From NCBI RefSeq assembly GCF_947494755.1, contig NZ_CANLVZ010000001.1:459813-523812 (forward strand): a stretch of 64,000 bases of DNA. Direction: 5' to 3'. This stretch comes from an uncultured Tateyamaria sp. (lineage in GTDB: Bacteria > Pseudomonadota > Alphaproteobacteria > Rhodobacterales > Rhodobacteraceae). Below the pieces are notes generated by a model, which searched no databases, was not told the DNA's origin, and saw only the letters and a list, made by a program, of their open reading frames with translations. A program made the translations under genes and the position numbers. Below are positions 44,538 through 52,442 of the stretch, in pieces. How positions within the stretch are numbered: position 1 is the stretch's first letter; every line of letters starts with the position of its first letter.

Positions 44538-45191
44538 CTATAGCGCCATCCAGAGGCCCAGCCCACCGACCACGATCAGGCTGAGCGTCCAGACGAGTTC
44601 AAGGTCGAACCAGCTGCGGGAGAGGAATTGCAGGCCCAACCAGCGGTGGGTGGCATAGGCCATGGCCCCACCTGATCCCATCATGGCGGCGGTGTGCAGC
44701 ACGGCCACGCCAAGGGCGAGGGCCGTGGTGGCCATCAGGGCCGAGGCGGCGCGGTGACCTGCGTCCAGTTCCTCGATGGCGCAGAGGCCCAGATAGATAG
44801 GCACCAGCATCAGGGCGGCACCGTGCGCGAGGGCGACGAGGAAGGACCACAGCGCGAGGCGATGGGGCGGGATGCGCGCGAGAAACCTTGGATGGCGGCG
44901 GGTGATGGCGAGGAAGACACCCATACCTATGACGATGATCCCGGCCCCGAGACGGATTTCCCGCTCGTAGTCGATCAGCAGGGTCATCATCGAAAAGGGC
45001 AGCAGGATGCCCAGCATCGCCGCGAAATGCCCTGCGGACAGTGCGCCGAGCGCGGGCCAAAGGGCTGCGCGCCGCCGCTCGAACAGCGCAGAGGAGACAG
45101 CCAGCGGCCAGCCCATGCCGGGATTCAGCCCGTGATAGAGCCCCGAAAGGATTACGGCGAGCCAGAGGCCCGCCGCAGTTGTCATGTCCAT
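44538..45191 (-). CDS. Histidine-bearing polytopic membrane protein coupled to mtoX
   Basis: A 217-residue protein with about six hydrophobic segments. Histidines lie in or near the membrane segments at positions 20 (GLYHGLNPGMGW), 55 (LSAGHFAAM), 123 (VALAHGAALM) and 166 (AVLHTAAMM), a pattern reminiscent of NicO/HupE-type nickel-cobalt permeases though the canonical HxxxxDH is absent. The ATG directly follows the mtoX TAG (TAGATG), so ribosomes finishing MtoX can restart here. A metal permease or membrane chaperone for MtoX is a reasonable hypothesis; it is not shown by sequence alone. Confidence 0.7.
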   Translation of the reverse strand: MDMTTAAGLWLAVILSGLYHGLNPGMGWPLAVSSALFERRRAALWPALGALSAGHFAAMLGILLPFSMMTLLIDYEREIRLGAGIIVIGMGVFLAITRRHPRFLARIPPHRLALWSFLVALAHGAALMLVPIYLGLCAIEELDAGHRAASALMATTALALGVAVLHTAAMMGSGGAMAYATHRWLGLQFLSRSWFDLELVWTLSLIVVGGLGLWMAL

Positions 45192-46592
45192 CTAAACAGA
45201 CGGATAGCAGAAGCTGTCAGTCGAACAGTCCCCACCCTCAAGCCGGATCTGGTGACTGCGGTAGCCTTCAGGGAATTTTGTCCAGAACTTTTTGTCCAGC
45301 GTCAGCCCGCCATTTTCACCCACATGCGCCATGACCATCGCCGCGCCCCGATCTCCAGGATAGAACTGATCGTCCCATGTGGAATAAAGCGAGTTGGTCC
45401 AGTAGACGCGCTTACCATCGCGGCTGATCTCGACCATCTGCGGGCCATAGCCGAAATCCTCGCCATTGGGGTGCTTGTGCTTGGCCACGATCCCGCCGAT
45501 TTCGACCTTACCCGCCAGAACAGGGTTCATCGGGTCGCTGACGTCATACTGGTGCATCTCGCCCAGACCCCAACAAGCGACATAGAGGTATTTGTCGTCC
45601 AAGCTGAGGTCGATATCTGTCACAAGCGGCGGCACCGCACCAAATCCCTTCAGCAGCTCTGGCAGGTCGTCTGCATCCGCAGGGACAGGGTCGATGGTGA
45701 TGGTTTTCTTGGCCTGCCATTCGCCAGCCTCATCGCGCCACCAGGTAAAGATCGCGCCCTGCAGGTTGGTGGTGTCCACCACCACACCGCAAAAGCCGTA
45801 TTCCTTCACCGGATCGTGGGCCGGGCGGATCTCCAGCGCCATCTGGTGATTTTCGCCCAGATCCAGCGATTTCACCACCTTGCGCGCGCGCAGATCCCAG
45901 AAATGGATGGTGTGGCCGTATTTGTTGGACAGCAAGTCCTCGGGCACGACCCCATTCTCGAACTGCGGGGGCAGACCCCATTCCGAACTCACCATGTAGT
46001 CACGCGGCAGGTTCCACCAGAAATCGTAATGCTTGTCCTGAATGCCGCGATCCATCTCGTAGCGGCCCTGGATTTCAAATGTCTGACAATCCATGATGAA
46101 AATGCCCGGAGGGCCGTCAGTGCCATCCGCGCCGCCCCCGCCAAGGGTCGAGACATAGATGCCCTCGGGGCCGCAATGGATCGTGTGGGGGCGGGAATAG
46201 CCCGTCTTGGCCATCAACTCCTCGGGTTCGATGATCTTGTGGATCTTGGCGTCGCGGGGGTCTTTGACGTCGATGATGTAGATGCGGGACGAGCGAATGC
46301 CCGGAATGATCAGGTAGCGGCGTTCCAGAAAGGCATGGCCGGTCAGGGGCGAGAGGGACGACGAACAGGCGTTCCAGCCGAAATGGTGAAACTCATCGCC
46401 AAGGTTGGGCACGTAGAGCTCGTGCACGATCTGCCCATAACTGTCTGATTTCGGGTCAACATCGACGACGGCCAGCCCGTCGGGCTTGGTGCCATCAGGG
46501 CTGAGCATCAGCGTAAATGCGAGCGTCTCAACCGGGGCTTCCATCGCCATTTTGGGCGAGGGGTGAAATGTGGGGTCTGGTCTCAAATTCAT
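45192..46592 (-). CDS. mtoX: Methanethiol oxidase (selenium-binding protein SBP56 family)
   Basis: The 466-residue protein, MNLRPDPTFHPSPKMAM, spans the whole SBP56 beta-propeller family: PNLGDEFHHFGWNACSSSL (H69, H70, C76), YSRPHTIHCGPEG (H136, H139, C140), DKHYDFWWNLPRDYMVSSEWG, ENHQMALEIRPAHDP and EGYRSHQIRLEGGDCSTDSFCYP. In bacteria such as Hyphomicrobium this copper-dependent enzyme oxidises methanethiol to formaldehyde, hydrogen sulfide and hydrogen peroxide. No Sec or Tat leader is visible, unlike the periplasmic Hyphomicrobium enzyme. GGGAGGA precedes the start. It follows the FadR-type regulator and lies 2.9 kb from dmdA, whose pathway ends in methanethiol. Confidence 0.9.
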   Translation of the reverse strand: MNLRPDPTFHPSPKMAMEAPVETLAFTLMLSPDGTKPDGLAVVDVDPKSDSYGQIVHELYVPNLGDEFHHFGWNACSSSLSPLTGHAFLERRYLIIPGIRSSRIYIIDVKDPRDAKIHKIIEPEELMAKTGYSRPHTIHCGPEGIYVSTLGGGGADGTDGPPGIFIMDCQTFEIQGRYEMDRGIQDKHYDFWWNLPRDYMVSSEWGLPPQFENGVVPEDLLSNKYGHTIHFWDLRARKVVKSLDLGENHQMALEIRPAHDPVKEYGFCGVVVDTTNLQGAIFTWWRDEAGEWQAKKTITIDPVPADADDLPELLKGFGAVPPLVTDIDLSLDDKYLYVACWGLGEMHQYDVSDPMNPVLAGKVEIGGIVAKHKHPNGEDFGYGPQMVEISRDGKRVYWTNSLYSTWDDQFYPGDRGAAMVMAHVGENGGLTLDKKFWTKFPEGYRSHQIRLEGGDCSTDSFCYPSV

Positions 46593-46663
46593 AGCGTCCT
46601 CCCTGACGTATGTTGCACTGTGCCCGGCCCCTGCCTGTCTTAATTGACCTTATGTGAGAGGGG

Positions 46664-47419
46664 TCAGGCGGTCTTCTCCTTGGTCCTGTCTTTGCGGTTT
46701 GTGCGTTCGGCCACAACGGTGTGGCCCAGATCGCGGGTATAACTTTCGAGCGCAGCAAGGGCCGCTTCGGTGCCCAAGGCATCGCGCGCCTCAAGGGTTG
46801 CGACCATGTTCTGATGCATCATCACGATGCGCTCGCGCGAGCGGGCGGTGAAGGTGATCATGTTCATCAGCGGCTGCATCGCCTCGACCGCACCGGCAAG
46901 TTGATAGCTGAGCATCGGGTTGCCTGCCGCATCTACCAGCGCGCGGTGAAAGGTGACGTCAGAGGCGCAAAATGCCTCGTCACTCAGCCCGGGTTCGGAC
47001 TGGCGGGTGATTTCGGCGCGCATGGTGGCCAGATGATCCGGCGTGCGCCGCGCGGCCGACAGGGGCGCACAGGCCCGTTCGAGCGCATAGCGCGCCTCAC
47101 AGGCCACATCAAAGCTGACCGCGTTCATTGACAAAAGCAGCGTCGAGGTGGTCACGGCCTGCGCATAGGCATCCTCGAACCGCAGCCGGTTCACGAAGGC
47201 GCCACCCGTGGCCCCACGTTGCGTGCGGATCAGGGATTGGGCCGCCAGCCGCTTGAGCGCCTCGCGCACGGTGGGGCGGGAGACATCGAATTGTTCTGCC
47301 AGTTCCGCCTCGCTCGGCAGGCGCTGATCCACCATCAGATCGCCAGCGACAATCGCGTCCCGGATCGCCTTCGCAATCTGGGCGGAAAAGTCGGCGCTGC
47401 TATCAGGGTCAATTTTCAT
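46664..47419 (-). CDS. FadR/GntR family transcriptional regulator
   Basis: The 251-residue protein has an N-terminal winged helix (LPSEAELAEQFDVSRPTVREALKRLAAQSLIRTQRGATGGAFV) and a C-terminal FCD ligand domain with the usual histidine/aspartate pattern (ASDVTFHRALVDAAGNPML). FCD regulators sense small carboxylic acids and bind short palindromes with a TGTC-x-GACA core; two such sites sit directly in front of this gene. The divergent DUF2182 gene starts 86 bases away. It is thus the obvious candidate to control both mtoX and the dmdA block, perhaps in response to acrylate, DMSP or a related acid. Confidence 0.9.
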   Translation of the reverse strand: MKIDPDSSADFSAQIAKAIRDAIVAGDLMVDQRLPSEAELAEQFDVSRPTVREALKRLAAQSLIRTQRGATGGAFVNRLRFEDAYAQAVTTSTLLLSMNAVSFDVACEARYALERACAPLSAARRTPDHLATMRAEITRQSEPGLSDEAFCASDVTFHRALVDAAGNPMLSYQLAGAVEAMQPLMNMITFTARSRERIVMMHQNMVATLEARDALGTEAALAALESYTRDLGHTVVAERTNRKDRTKEKTA

Positions 47420-47433
47420 TTGGTCACTTTTTA

Positions 47434-47461
47434 ATTGTCTGGCATTTTAATGTCTGACATT
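47434..47461. promoter_or_regulatory. Twin 13-bp operators between the mtoX and dmdA operons
   Basis: ATTGTCTGGCATT and AATGTCTGACATT (the second a perfect 6-1-6 palindrome) lie 15 bp apart from start to start, so they are offset by one and a half helical turns. They match at 11 of 13 positions. The core fits the TGTC-N-GACA type bound by FadR/FCD regulators, and such a regulator is encoded next to it. Confidence 0.65.
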
Positions 47462-47504
47462 TAATCTGGCAAGCATTGAGTCGCAGCACGGTTTGGGAGG
47501 ACGC

Positions 47505-48293
47505 ATGCCGCATCTTGTTCGCTCAACTTTGTGGCTGGGCTTCTTCGGGGCCATTCTGGCGGCATGGTGGGTGCTGTTCACCATGTCGATGGACATGGAT
47601 GTGGACCTGTTCGGGCGGCCCGGCGAGATGGGCGCGCGTATGGCTGCGATGGATCCGCGGATGCCGATGTATATGCCCATGGCCAACTTTGGTCCGCTGT
47701 TCGCGATGTGGGCGATCATGATGGCGGCGATGATGCTGCCGACTCTGGTGCCGACCCTGCGCGCTTATGAGGATCTGATGGTGTCGGCCACCGGCACAAG
47801 GGCAGGGTGGGTCGGTGTGATTTCCGGCTATCTGCTGGTGTGGCTCGCCTTCGCCGCGCTGATCGCGGGCGTGCAACTGACGCTGCTTTATGGCGGGGTG
47901 GTCGACATGCTCGGTATATCGAAAACGACGACCTTCGCGGGGCTGCTGTTGCTGGCCGTCGGTGCCTTCCAGTTCACGCGCGCCAAAGAGGTCTGCCACG
48001 GCGTCTGCCATTCCCCGATGATGTATTTTCTGGGTCACTGGCGCACCGGCTTTGCAGGCGGGGTGCGCATGGGCCTTGGTCTTGGCGCATTCTGCGTAGG
48101 CTGTTGCTGGGGATTCATGGCGCTCGGCTTCGTCGGTGGCGTGATGAGCCTGGCCTGGATGGGCCTTGCCACCCTGTTCATGGTGCTCGAAAAACTACCC
48201 CAGATCGGGCATGTTGTGACCAAACCCATGGGGGCGATCCTGATCGTCGCCGGTCTCGCGGTACTCGCGTGGCCCTATATCGGAGGACTATGA
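47505..48293 (+). CDS. DUF2182 protein, Met/Cys-rich integral membrane protein
   Basis: A 262-residue membrane protein started at the ATG behind GGGAGG. Between residues 27 and 76 there are 17 methionines (for example MSMDMDVD, RMPMYMPMA), and the cysteine motifs C164-HGVC168-HSPMM and C197-VGCC201-W are conserved features of the family, which is described as predicted metal-binding. Methionine-rich periplasmic loops are typical of copper(I) carriers. It begins the plus-strand block DUF2182-DUF1326-DinB-dmdA, whose genes abut or overlap. A copper supply role for this locus is an inference. Confidence 0.85.
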   Translation: MPHLVRSTLWLGFFGAILAAWWVLFTMSMDMDVDLFGRPGEMGARMAAMDPRMPMYMPMANFGPLFAMWAIMMAAMMLPTLVPTLRAYEDLMVSATGTRAGWVGVISGYLLVWLAFAALIAGVQLTLLYGGVVDMLGISKTTTFAGLLLLAVGAFQFTRAKEVCHGVCHSPMMYFLGHWRTGFAGGVRMGLGLGAFCVGCCWGFMALGFVGGVMSLAWMGLATLFMVLEKLPQIGHVVTKPMGAILIVAGLAVLAWPYIGGL

Positions 48294-48294
48294 G

Positions 48295-49002
48295 ATGGCC
48301 GTAAAACGACGCCCCGACGCGGACAAGCTGCCGATCAGCCAACGCATCGATAGCCGGATGCCGAACCCGGGCCGCCGCCAGATGACGCCGACCGAGTGGG
48401 CGATCAAGGGCGAGTTGTTCCTGAACTGCTCGTGCGAATTGTTCTGCCCCTGCGTCGTGTCCCTCGGTGCGCACCCGCCCACCGAAGGGCATTGCCATGC
48501 GTGGATGGCCATTGCGATCGACGAAGGCCATTACGAGGGCGAGGATCTGTCGGGCCTGAATGTCGGTCTGATGGTCGACATTCCGGGCCGCATGGGCGAG
48601 GGCGGCTGGCGCGTGGCGGCTTATGTGGACGAGCGTGCGAGCGGGAAAGCCTATAACGGGTTGCTCCAGATTTTCTCCGGCGCGGCGGGCGGCACGACTG
48701 GCCTGTTCACCATGCTGGTCAGCGACATCGTTGGGGCCGAGCGCGAAAAGGTCGAGATCGTGCGCGACGGCAAGAAACGTGGCCTCTATATCGGGCGCAA
48801 GATTCAGGGCGAGATCGAGATGATCACTGGCAAATCCGAAGATCACCCGGTGATGATCACCAACTCGAAGTACTGGATGGGGCCGGACATTATCGCGGCG
48901 CGCGGTCTGAAATCGAAAGTGCGCGATTACGGGCGCATCTGGGATTTTGGTGGCAAATCGGCTGAGATCTGCCCGATTGATTGGAAAGGCCCCAAACCAT
49001 GA
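48295..49002 (+). CDS. DUF1326 protein, cysteine-rich
   Basis: The 235-residue soluble protein begins one base after the DUF2182 stop. It carries a C45-x-C47-x3-C51-x-C53 cluster in NCSCELFCPCVVS and a nearby H66-C67-H68 (GHCHAW), which together look like a metal or Fe-S site. The rest is a beta-rich fold (GLLQIFSGAAGGTTGLFTML, MITGKSEDHPVMITNSKYWMG). DUF1326 and DUF2182 genes are frequently neighbours, and this supports a two-part system. Function is unknown; the stop overlaps the DinB-fold start (ATGA). Confidence 0.85.
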   Translation: MAVKRRPDADKLPISQRIDSRMPNPGRRQMTPTEWAIKGELFLNCSCELFCPCVVSLGAHPPTEGHCHAWMAIAIDEGHYEGEDLSGLNVGLMVDIPGRMGEGGWRVAAYVDERASGKAYNGLLQIFSGAAGGTTGLFTMLVSDIVGAEREKVEIVRDGKKRGLYIGRKIQGEIEMITGKSEDHPVMITNSKYWMGPDIIAARGLKSKVRDYGRIWDFGGKSAEICPIDWKGPKP

Positions 49003-49508
49003 TTGAGGCCGGGTATGTCCGTTCGATGGCCCGGTACAATGCGTGGCAGAACCGCCAGTTGACCACGCTGCTGACCGACATGACCGATGCCGAATTGCGC
49101 GAGGATCGCGGCGCGTTCTTTGGGTCGATCATGGCGACGCTGAACCATATCCTGTGGGGCGACACCTTGTGGATGAGTCGGTTTGAGCCGCGCATCAGCC
49201 CGCCGGGCATACCGCCCGCCAAACATGCCGAGTTCACCCCGACTTTCGCGGTGTGGACTGCTGAGCGGTTCCGTATGGACGGGGCAATCCGCATGTGGGC
49301 GGACACGCTGCGCACACTCGACCTGAAGGGCGAATTGTCCTGGTATTCCGGGACGTTGAAGCGCGATTTTCAACAGCCCTTCGCCAATTGCGTGGTCCAC
49401 TTTTTCAACCACCAGATACACCATCGCGGCCAAGTGCACGCGATGATGACAGCCGCCGGGGGCGAGGCTCCGGTCAGTGACATGGTCTTTATGCCTGAGG
49501 ATGAATGA
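48999..49508 (+). CDS. DinB-family protein
   Basis: A 169-residue four-helix protein of the DinB/DfsB-like group. The metal-binding histidines are visible in MATLNHILWGDTLW and in FFNHQIHHRGQVHAMM. Relatives include thiol-dependent transferases that use bacillithiol or mycothiol, but most are uncharacterised. Both ends overlap the neighbouring genes (DUF1326 and dmdA), so it is part of the same polycistron. A thiol-linked job near methanethiol metabolism is conceivable and unproven. Confidence 0.85.
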   Translation: MIEAGYVRSMARYNAWQNRQLTTLLTDMTDAELREDRGAFFGSIMATLNHILWGDTLWMSRFEPRISPPGIPPAKHAEFTPTFAVWTAERFRMDGAIRMWADTLRTLDLKGELSWYSGTLKRDFQQPFANCVVHFFNHQIHHRGQVHAMMTAAGGEAPVSDMVFMPEDE

Positions 49509-50611
49509 TGGCCGCAATATCCCCTTCGCGTCGGCTGCGCCGCACGCCGTTTTCCGCTGGCGTTGAGGCGGCGGGCGTCAAGGCCTACACCGTTTATAAC
49601 CGCATGTTGCTGCCCACGGTTTTCGAGAGCGTTGAGGCAGATTATCGCCATCTGAAAGATCACGTGCAGGTCTGGGATGTGTCGGTCGAGCGGCAGGTCG
49701 AGCTGCGCGGACCGGATGCGGGGCGTTTGATGCAGATGCTCACCCCGCGCGATCTGCGCCGGATGCTGCCGGGACAGTGTTACTATGTGCCCATCGTGGA
49801 TGAGACGGGCGGCATGTTGAATGACCCAGTGGCGGTCAAGCTGAGCGAGGATCGGTGGTGGATTTCCATTGCGGATTCCGATCTGCTGCTCTGGGTCAAG
49901 GGCATCGCCAACGGCTATCGTCTGGACGTGCTGGTGGATGAGCCCGATATCTCTCCGCTTGCAGTGCAGGGGCCGAAATCAGACGACCTGATGGCGCGCG
50001 TCTTTGGCGACCGCATCCGCGACATCCGATTTTTCCGCTTTGACATGTTCCAGTTCGAGGGGCGCGATCTGGCGATCGCGCGCTCGGGCTATTCCAAGCA
50101 GGGTGGGTTCGAAATTTACGTTGATGGCACCGAAATCGGAATGCCGCTTTGGGAGGTGCTGTTTGCCGCCGGTGAGGACCTCAACGTGCGCGCAGGCTGC
50201 CCCAACGGGATCGAGCGGATCGAGGCGGGCTTGCTGTCCTACGGCAACGACATGACCGACGACAACACCCCGCATGAATGCGGTCTGGGCCGGTTCTGCG
50301 ACACGCAAACGGCGATTGGCTGTATCGGGCGCGACGCGTTGTTGCGGGTGTCCAAGGAAGGCCCTGTCCAGCAGATCCGCCCGATCGCGATCCATGGAGA
50401 TCCGGTGCCCGGATGTGATCGGGTGTGGCCGCTTTATGGTGGTGGCAAGCGGGTTGGGCAGGTGACATCTGCCGCCTGGTCCCCCGATTTTGAGACCAAT
50501 GTGGCCATTGGTATGGTGCGCATGACGCATTGGGATCCCGGCACCCCGTTGGAAGTTGAGACACCGGATGGTATGGCCCGCGCAACAGTGCAGGATGCGT
50601 TCTGGATTTGA
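49508..50611 (+). CDS. dmdA: Dimethylsulfoniopropionate demethylase
   Basis: The 367-residue GcvT-fold protein begins MAAISPSRRLRRTPFSAGVEAAGVKAYTVYNRMLLPTVF, nearly the same as Ruegeria DmdA. Further family blocks are SPLAVQGPKSDDLMARVFGD, RDIRFFRFDMF, ARSGYSKQGGFEIYVDG and RAGCPNGIERIEAGLLSYGNDMT. DmdA moves a methyl group from DMSP to tetrahydrofolate, giving methylmercaptopropionate. An ATG three bases earlier also fits. It overlaps the DinB-fold gene, so upstream genes are cotranscribed. acuI follows after a hairpin repeat. General GcvT paralogues are the alternative, but the N-terminal and GYSKQGGFEIYV blocks favour true DmdA. Confidence 0.9.
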   Translation: MAAISPSRRLRRTPFSAGVEAAGVKAYTVYNRMLLPTVFESVEADYRHLKDHVQVWDVSVERQVELRGPDAGRLMQMLTPRDLRRMLPGQCYYVPIVDETGGMLNDPVAVKLSEDRWWISIADSDLLLWVKGIANGYRLDVLVDEPDISPLAVQGPKSDDLMARVFGDRIRDIRFFRFDMFQFEGRDLAIARSGYSKQGGFEIYVDGTEIGMPLWEVLFAAGEDLNVRAGCPNGIERIEAGLLSYGNDMTDDNTPHECGLGRFCDTQTAIGCIGRDALLRVSKEGPVQQIRPIAIHGDPVPGCDRVWPLYGGGKRVGQVTSAAWSPDFETNVAIGMVRMTHWDPGTPLEVETPDGMARATVQDAFWI

Positions 50612-50616
50612 TCGTC

Positions 50617-50664
50617 GGACTGGGGCGCTGCCCCAGACCCCGCGGTTTATTTGGCGAAATGAAG
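50617..50664. repeat. Interspersed hairpin repeat, copy 3 (opposite orientation)
   Basis: CTGGGGC / GCCCCAG (3-base loop) is followed by CCCGCGGTTTATTTGGCGAA and ATGAAG, the reverse complement of copies 1 and 2. It lies between dmdA and acuI and may separate their expression. Confidence 0.75.
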
Positions 50665-50695
50665 CAGGGGATCAGCCCCCGGACAGGAGAGCGAT

Positions 50696-51682
50696 ATGTT
50701 TGATGCGTTGGTGGTGGACAAGGATGAAGACAGCGGCAAGACCTCCGCTGTGGTGCGCCAGATGTCGCTGGATGATCTGCCTGCCGGAGAGGTGACCGTC
50801 GCGGTCGAGTATTCCACCGTCAATTACAAGGATGGGCTTTGCATTGGTCCCGGCGGTGGGTTGGTGCGCAACTATCCCCACATTCCGGGCATTGATTTTG
50901 CAGGCACCGTCGAGGCATCAGACGATGACCGCTATGCCCCCGGCGACAAGGTTGTGCTGACCGGATGGCGGGTAGGTGAGGCGCATTGGGGGGGATACTC
51001 TCAGAAGGCACGGGTTAAGGCCGACTGGCTTGTCCCGCTGCCCGACGGCCTCGATACCCGGCAGGCGATGGCGGTGGGCACGGCTGGTTTCACAGCGATG
51101 CTGGCTGTAATGGCGTTGGAAGATCAAGGGTTGAAGGCTGGCCCTGTCCTGGTGACCGGCGCAGCAGGGGGTGTCGGGTCTGTTGCCACTGCGATCCTGG
51201 CAAATCTGGGTCACAAGGTGGCCGGTGTCACGGGGCGCCCTGAAACAGCCGACTACCTCACCGCGCTTGGCGCGAGCCAGATTGTCGCGCGTGAAGAGAT
51301 CAACGAAACAGTCAAACGTCCCCTTGAGGGCGAGACCTGGGGTGGCTGTGTCGATGCTGTCGGCGGCGCGATGCTGGCCCGTGTGTTGGGTCAGATGGAA
51401 TACGGGGCCAGCGTGGCGGCCGTTGGTCTGGCGGGTGGTGCGGGCCTGCCGGCCACGGTCATTCCCTTCCTGCTGCGCGGTGTGAACCTGCTTGGCATCG
51501 ACTCTGTGATGCAGCCATACGACAACCGGCTGCGCGCGTGGAGCCGCATCGCCAAGGATCTGCCCATGGACAAGCTCGAAGACATGGTGCAGCCCGCAAC
51601 CCTGTCCGATCTGCCCAAACTTGGTGCGGATATTCTGGCCGGTCAGGTCAAGGGCCGCGTGGTTGTGGACGTCAACGCCTGA
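50696..51682 (+). CDS. acuI: Acryloyl-CoA reductase
   Basis: A 328-residue MDR-family enzyme: MFDALVVDKDEDSGKT, VNYKDGLCIGPGGGLVRNYPHIPGIDFAGTVE, the cofactor site VTGAAGGVGSVATAILANLGHKV and GVNLLGIDSVMQPYDNRL. This YhdH/AcuI subgroup reduces acryloyl-CoA to propionyl-CoA with NADPH, removing a toxic intermediate of DMSP cleavage. Adjacent dmdA and acuI genes are the normal arrangement in roseobacters. A GGACAGGAGAG Shine-Dalgarno region precedes the ATG. Confidence 0.93.
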   Translation: MFDALVVDKDEDSGKTSAVVRQMSLDDLPAGEVTVAVEYSTVNYKDGLCIGPGGGLVRNYPHIPGIDFAGTVEASDDDRYAPGDKVVLTGWRVGEAHWGGYSQKARVKADWLVPLPDGLDTRQAMAVGTAGFTAMLAVMALEDQGLKAGPVLVTGAAGGVGSVATAILANLGHKVAGVTGRPETADYLTALGASQIVAREEINETVKRPLEGETWGGCVDAVGGAMLARVLGQMEYGASVAAVGLAGGAGLPATVIPFLLRGVNLLGIDSVMQPYDNRLRAWSRIAKDLPMDKLEDMVQPATLSDLPKLGADILAGQVKGRVVVDVNA

Positions 51683-51763
51683 TTGCGCCACGATCCTTGC
51701 ATCGTTTCCAGCGCCCCCTAAACCTCGTGGGGCGCAGCACCATATACGGGAGAGCACGCCGCA

Positions 51764-52180
51764 ATGACCGCCTATGACAACCAGAACATCTTTGCCAAGA
51801 TTCTGCGGGGCGAGATCCCGTCCTTCAAGGTCTACGAGGATGACGAGACCTTGTGTTTCATGGATATCATGCCGCGCACGGACGGGCATTGCCTAGTGAT
51901 CCCCAAGACGCCATGCCGCAATGTGCTAGATGCCTCGGACGCGCAATTGGCCGCTGTCATGGCGACCGTCAGACGGGTGGCCAACGCGGCCAAGACGGCC
52001 TTTGCGGCGGACGGAATCACCTTGCAGCAGTTCAATGAGACGGCAGGCGGTCAGGAGGTCTTCCACCTCCATTTCCACATCCATCCCCGCCACGAAGGCG
52101 TGGCGATGCGCGCGCCCGGGACCATGGGCGACATGGACGCGATCAAGGGCCATGCCGAGGCGATCTCAAAGGCGCTTTAG
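51764..52180 (+). CDS. HIT family hydrolase
   Basis: A 138-residue histidine-triad protein with the active site HLHFHIHPR and the conserved QQFNETAGGQEV before it. HIT proteins of this Hint-like group hydrolyse nucleoside phosphoramidates or dinucleoside polyphosphates. It lies between acuI and the BCCT transporter gene, but the general housekeeping nature of the family makes a direct link to DMSP unlikely. Confidence 0.93.
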   Translation: MTAYDNQNIFAKILRGEIPSFKVYEDDETLCFMDIMPRTDGHCLVIPKTPCRNVLDASDAQLAAVMATVRRVANAAKTAFAADGITLQQFNETAGGQEVFHLHFHIHPRHEGVAMRAPGTMGDMDAIKGHAEAISKAL

Positions 52181-52442
52181 ACCCGCGTGCCGAACCATGC
52201 CGGTCTGCGAGGATGGCAAAATCCTGATACATTTGGGCCTGTGTCAAGGCCCCGACACCTTCAGTAGCGAATGCGCGTTAACCTGCCGAAAGGTGAAGAA
52301 TTGACGGTGATTTTCACCAATACGCGCAAAACGACCACCTGAATGACGTTTTCGGCGGTAAAACCCGGAATTAACATTTCGCGTATCGGGCGCGCCGTGG
52401 TTTCCTGTGCCTTACAAAAAAATGAAAAACAGGAAGGAAGCC

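Noticed and set aside
51711..51735. GCGCCCC / GGGGCGC hairpin after acuI as a terminator
   Set aside because: The stem is perfect, but no T-run follows, so function as a terminator is not supported.
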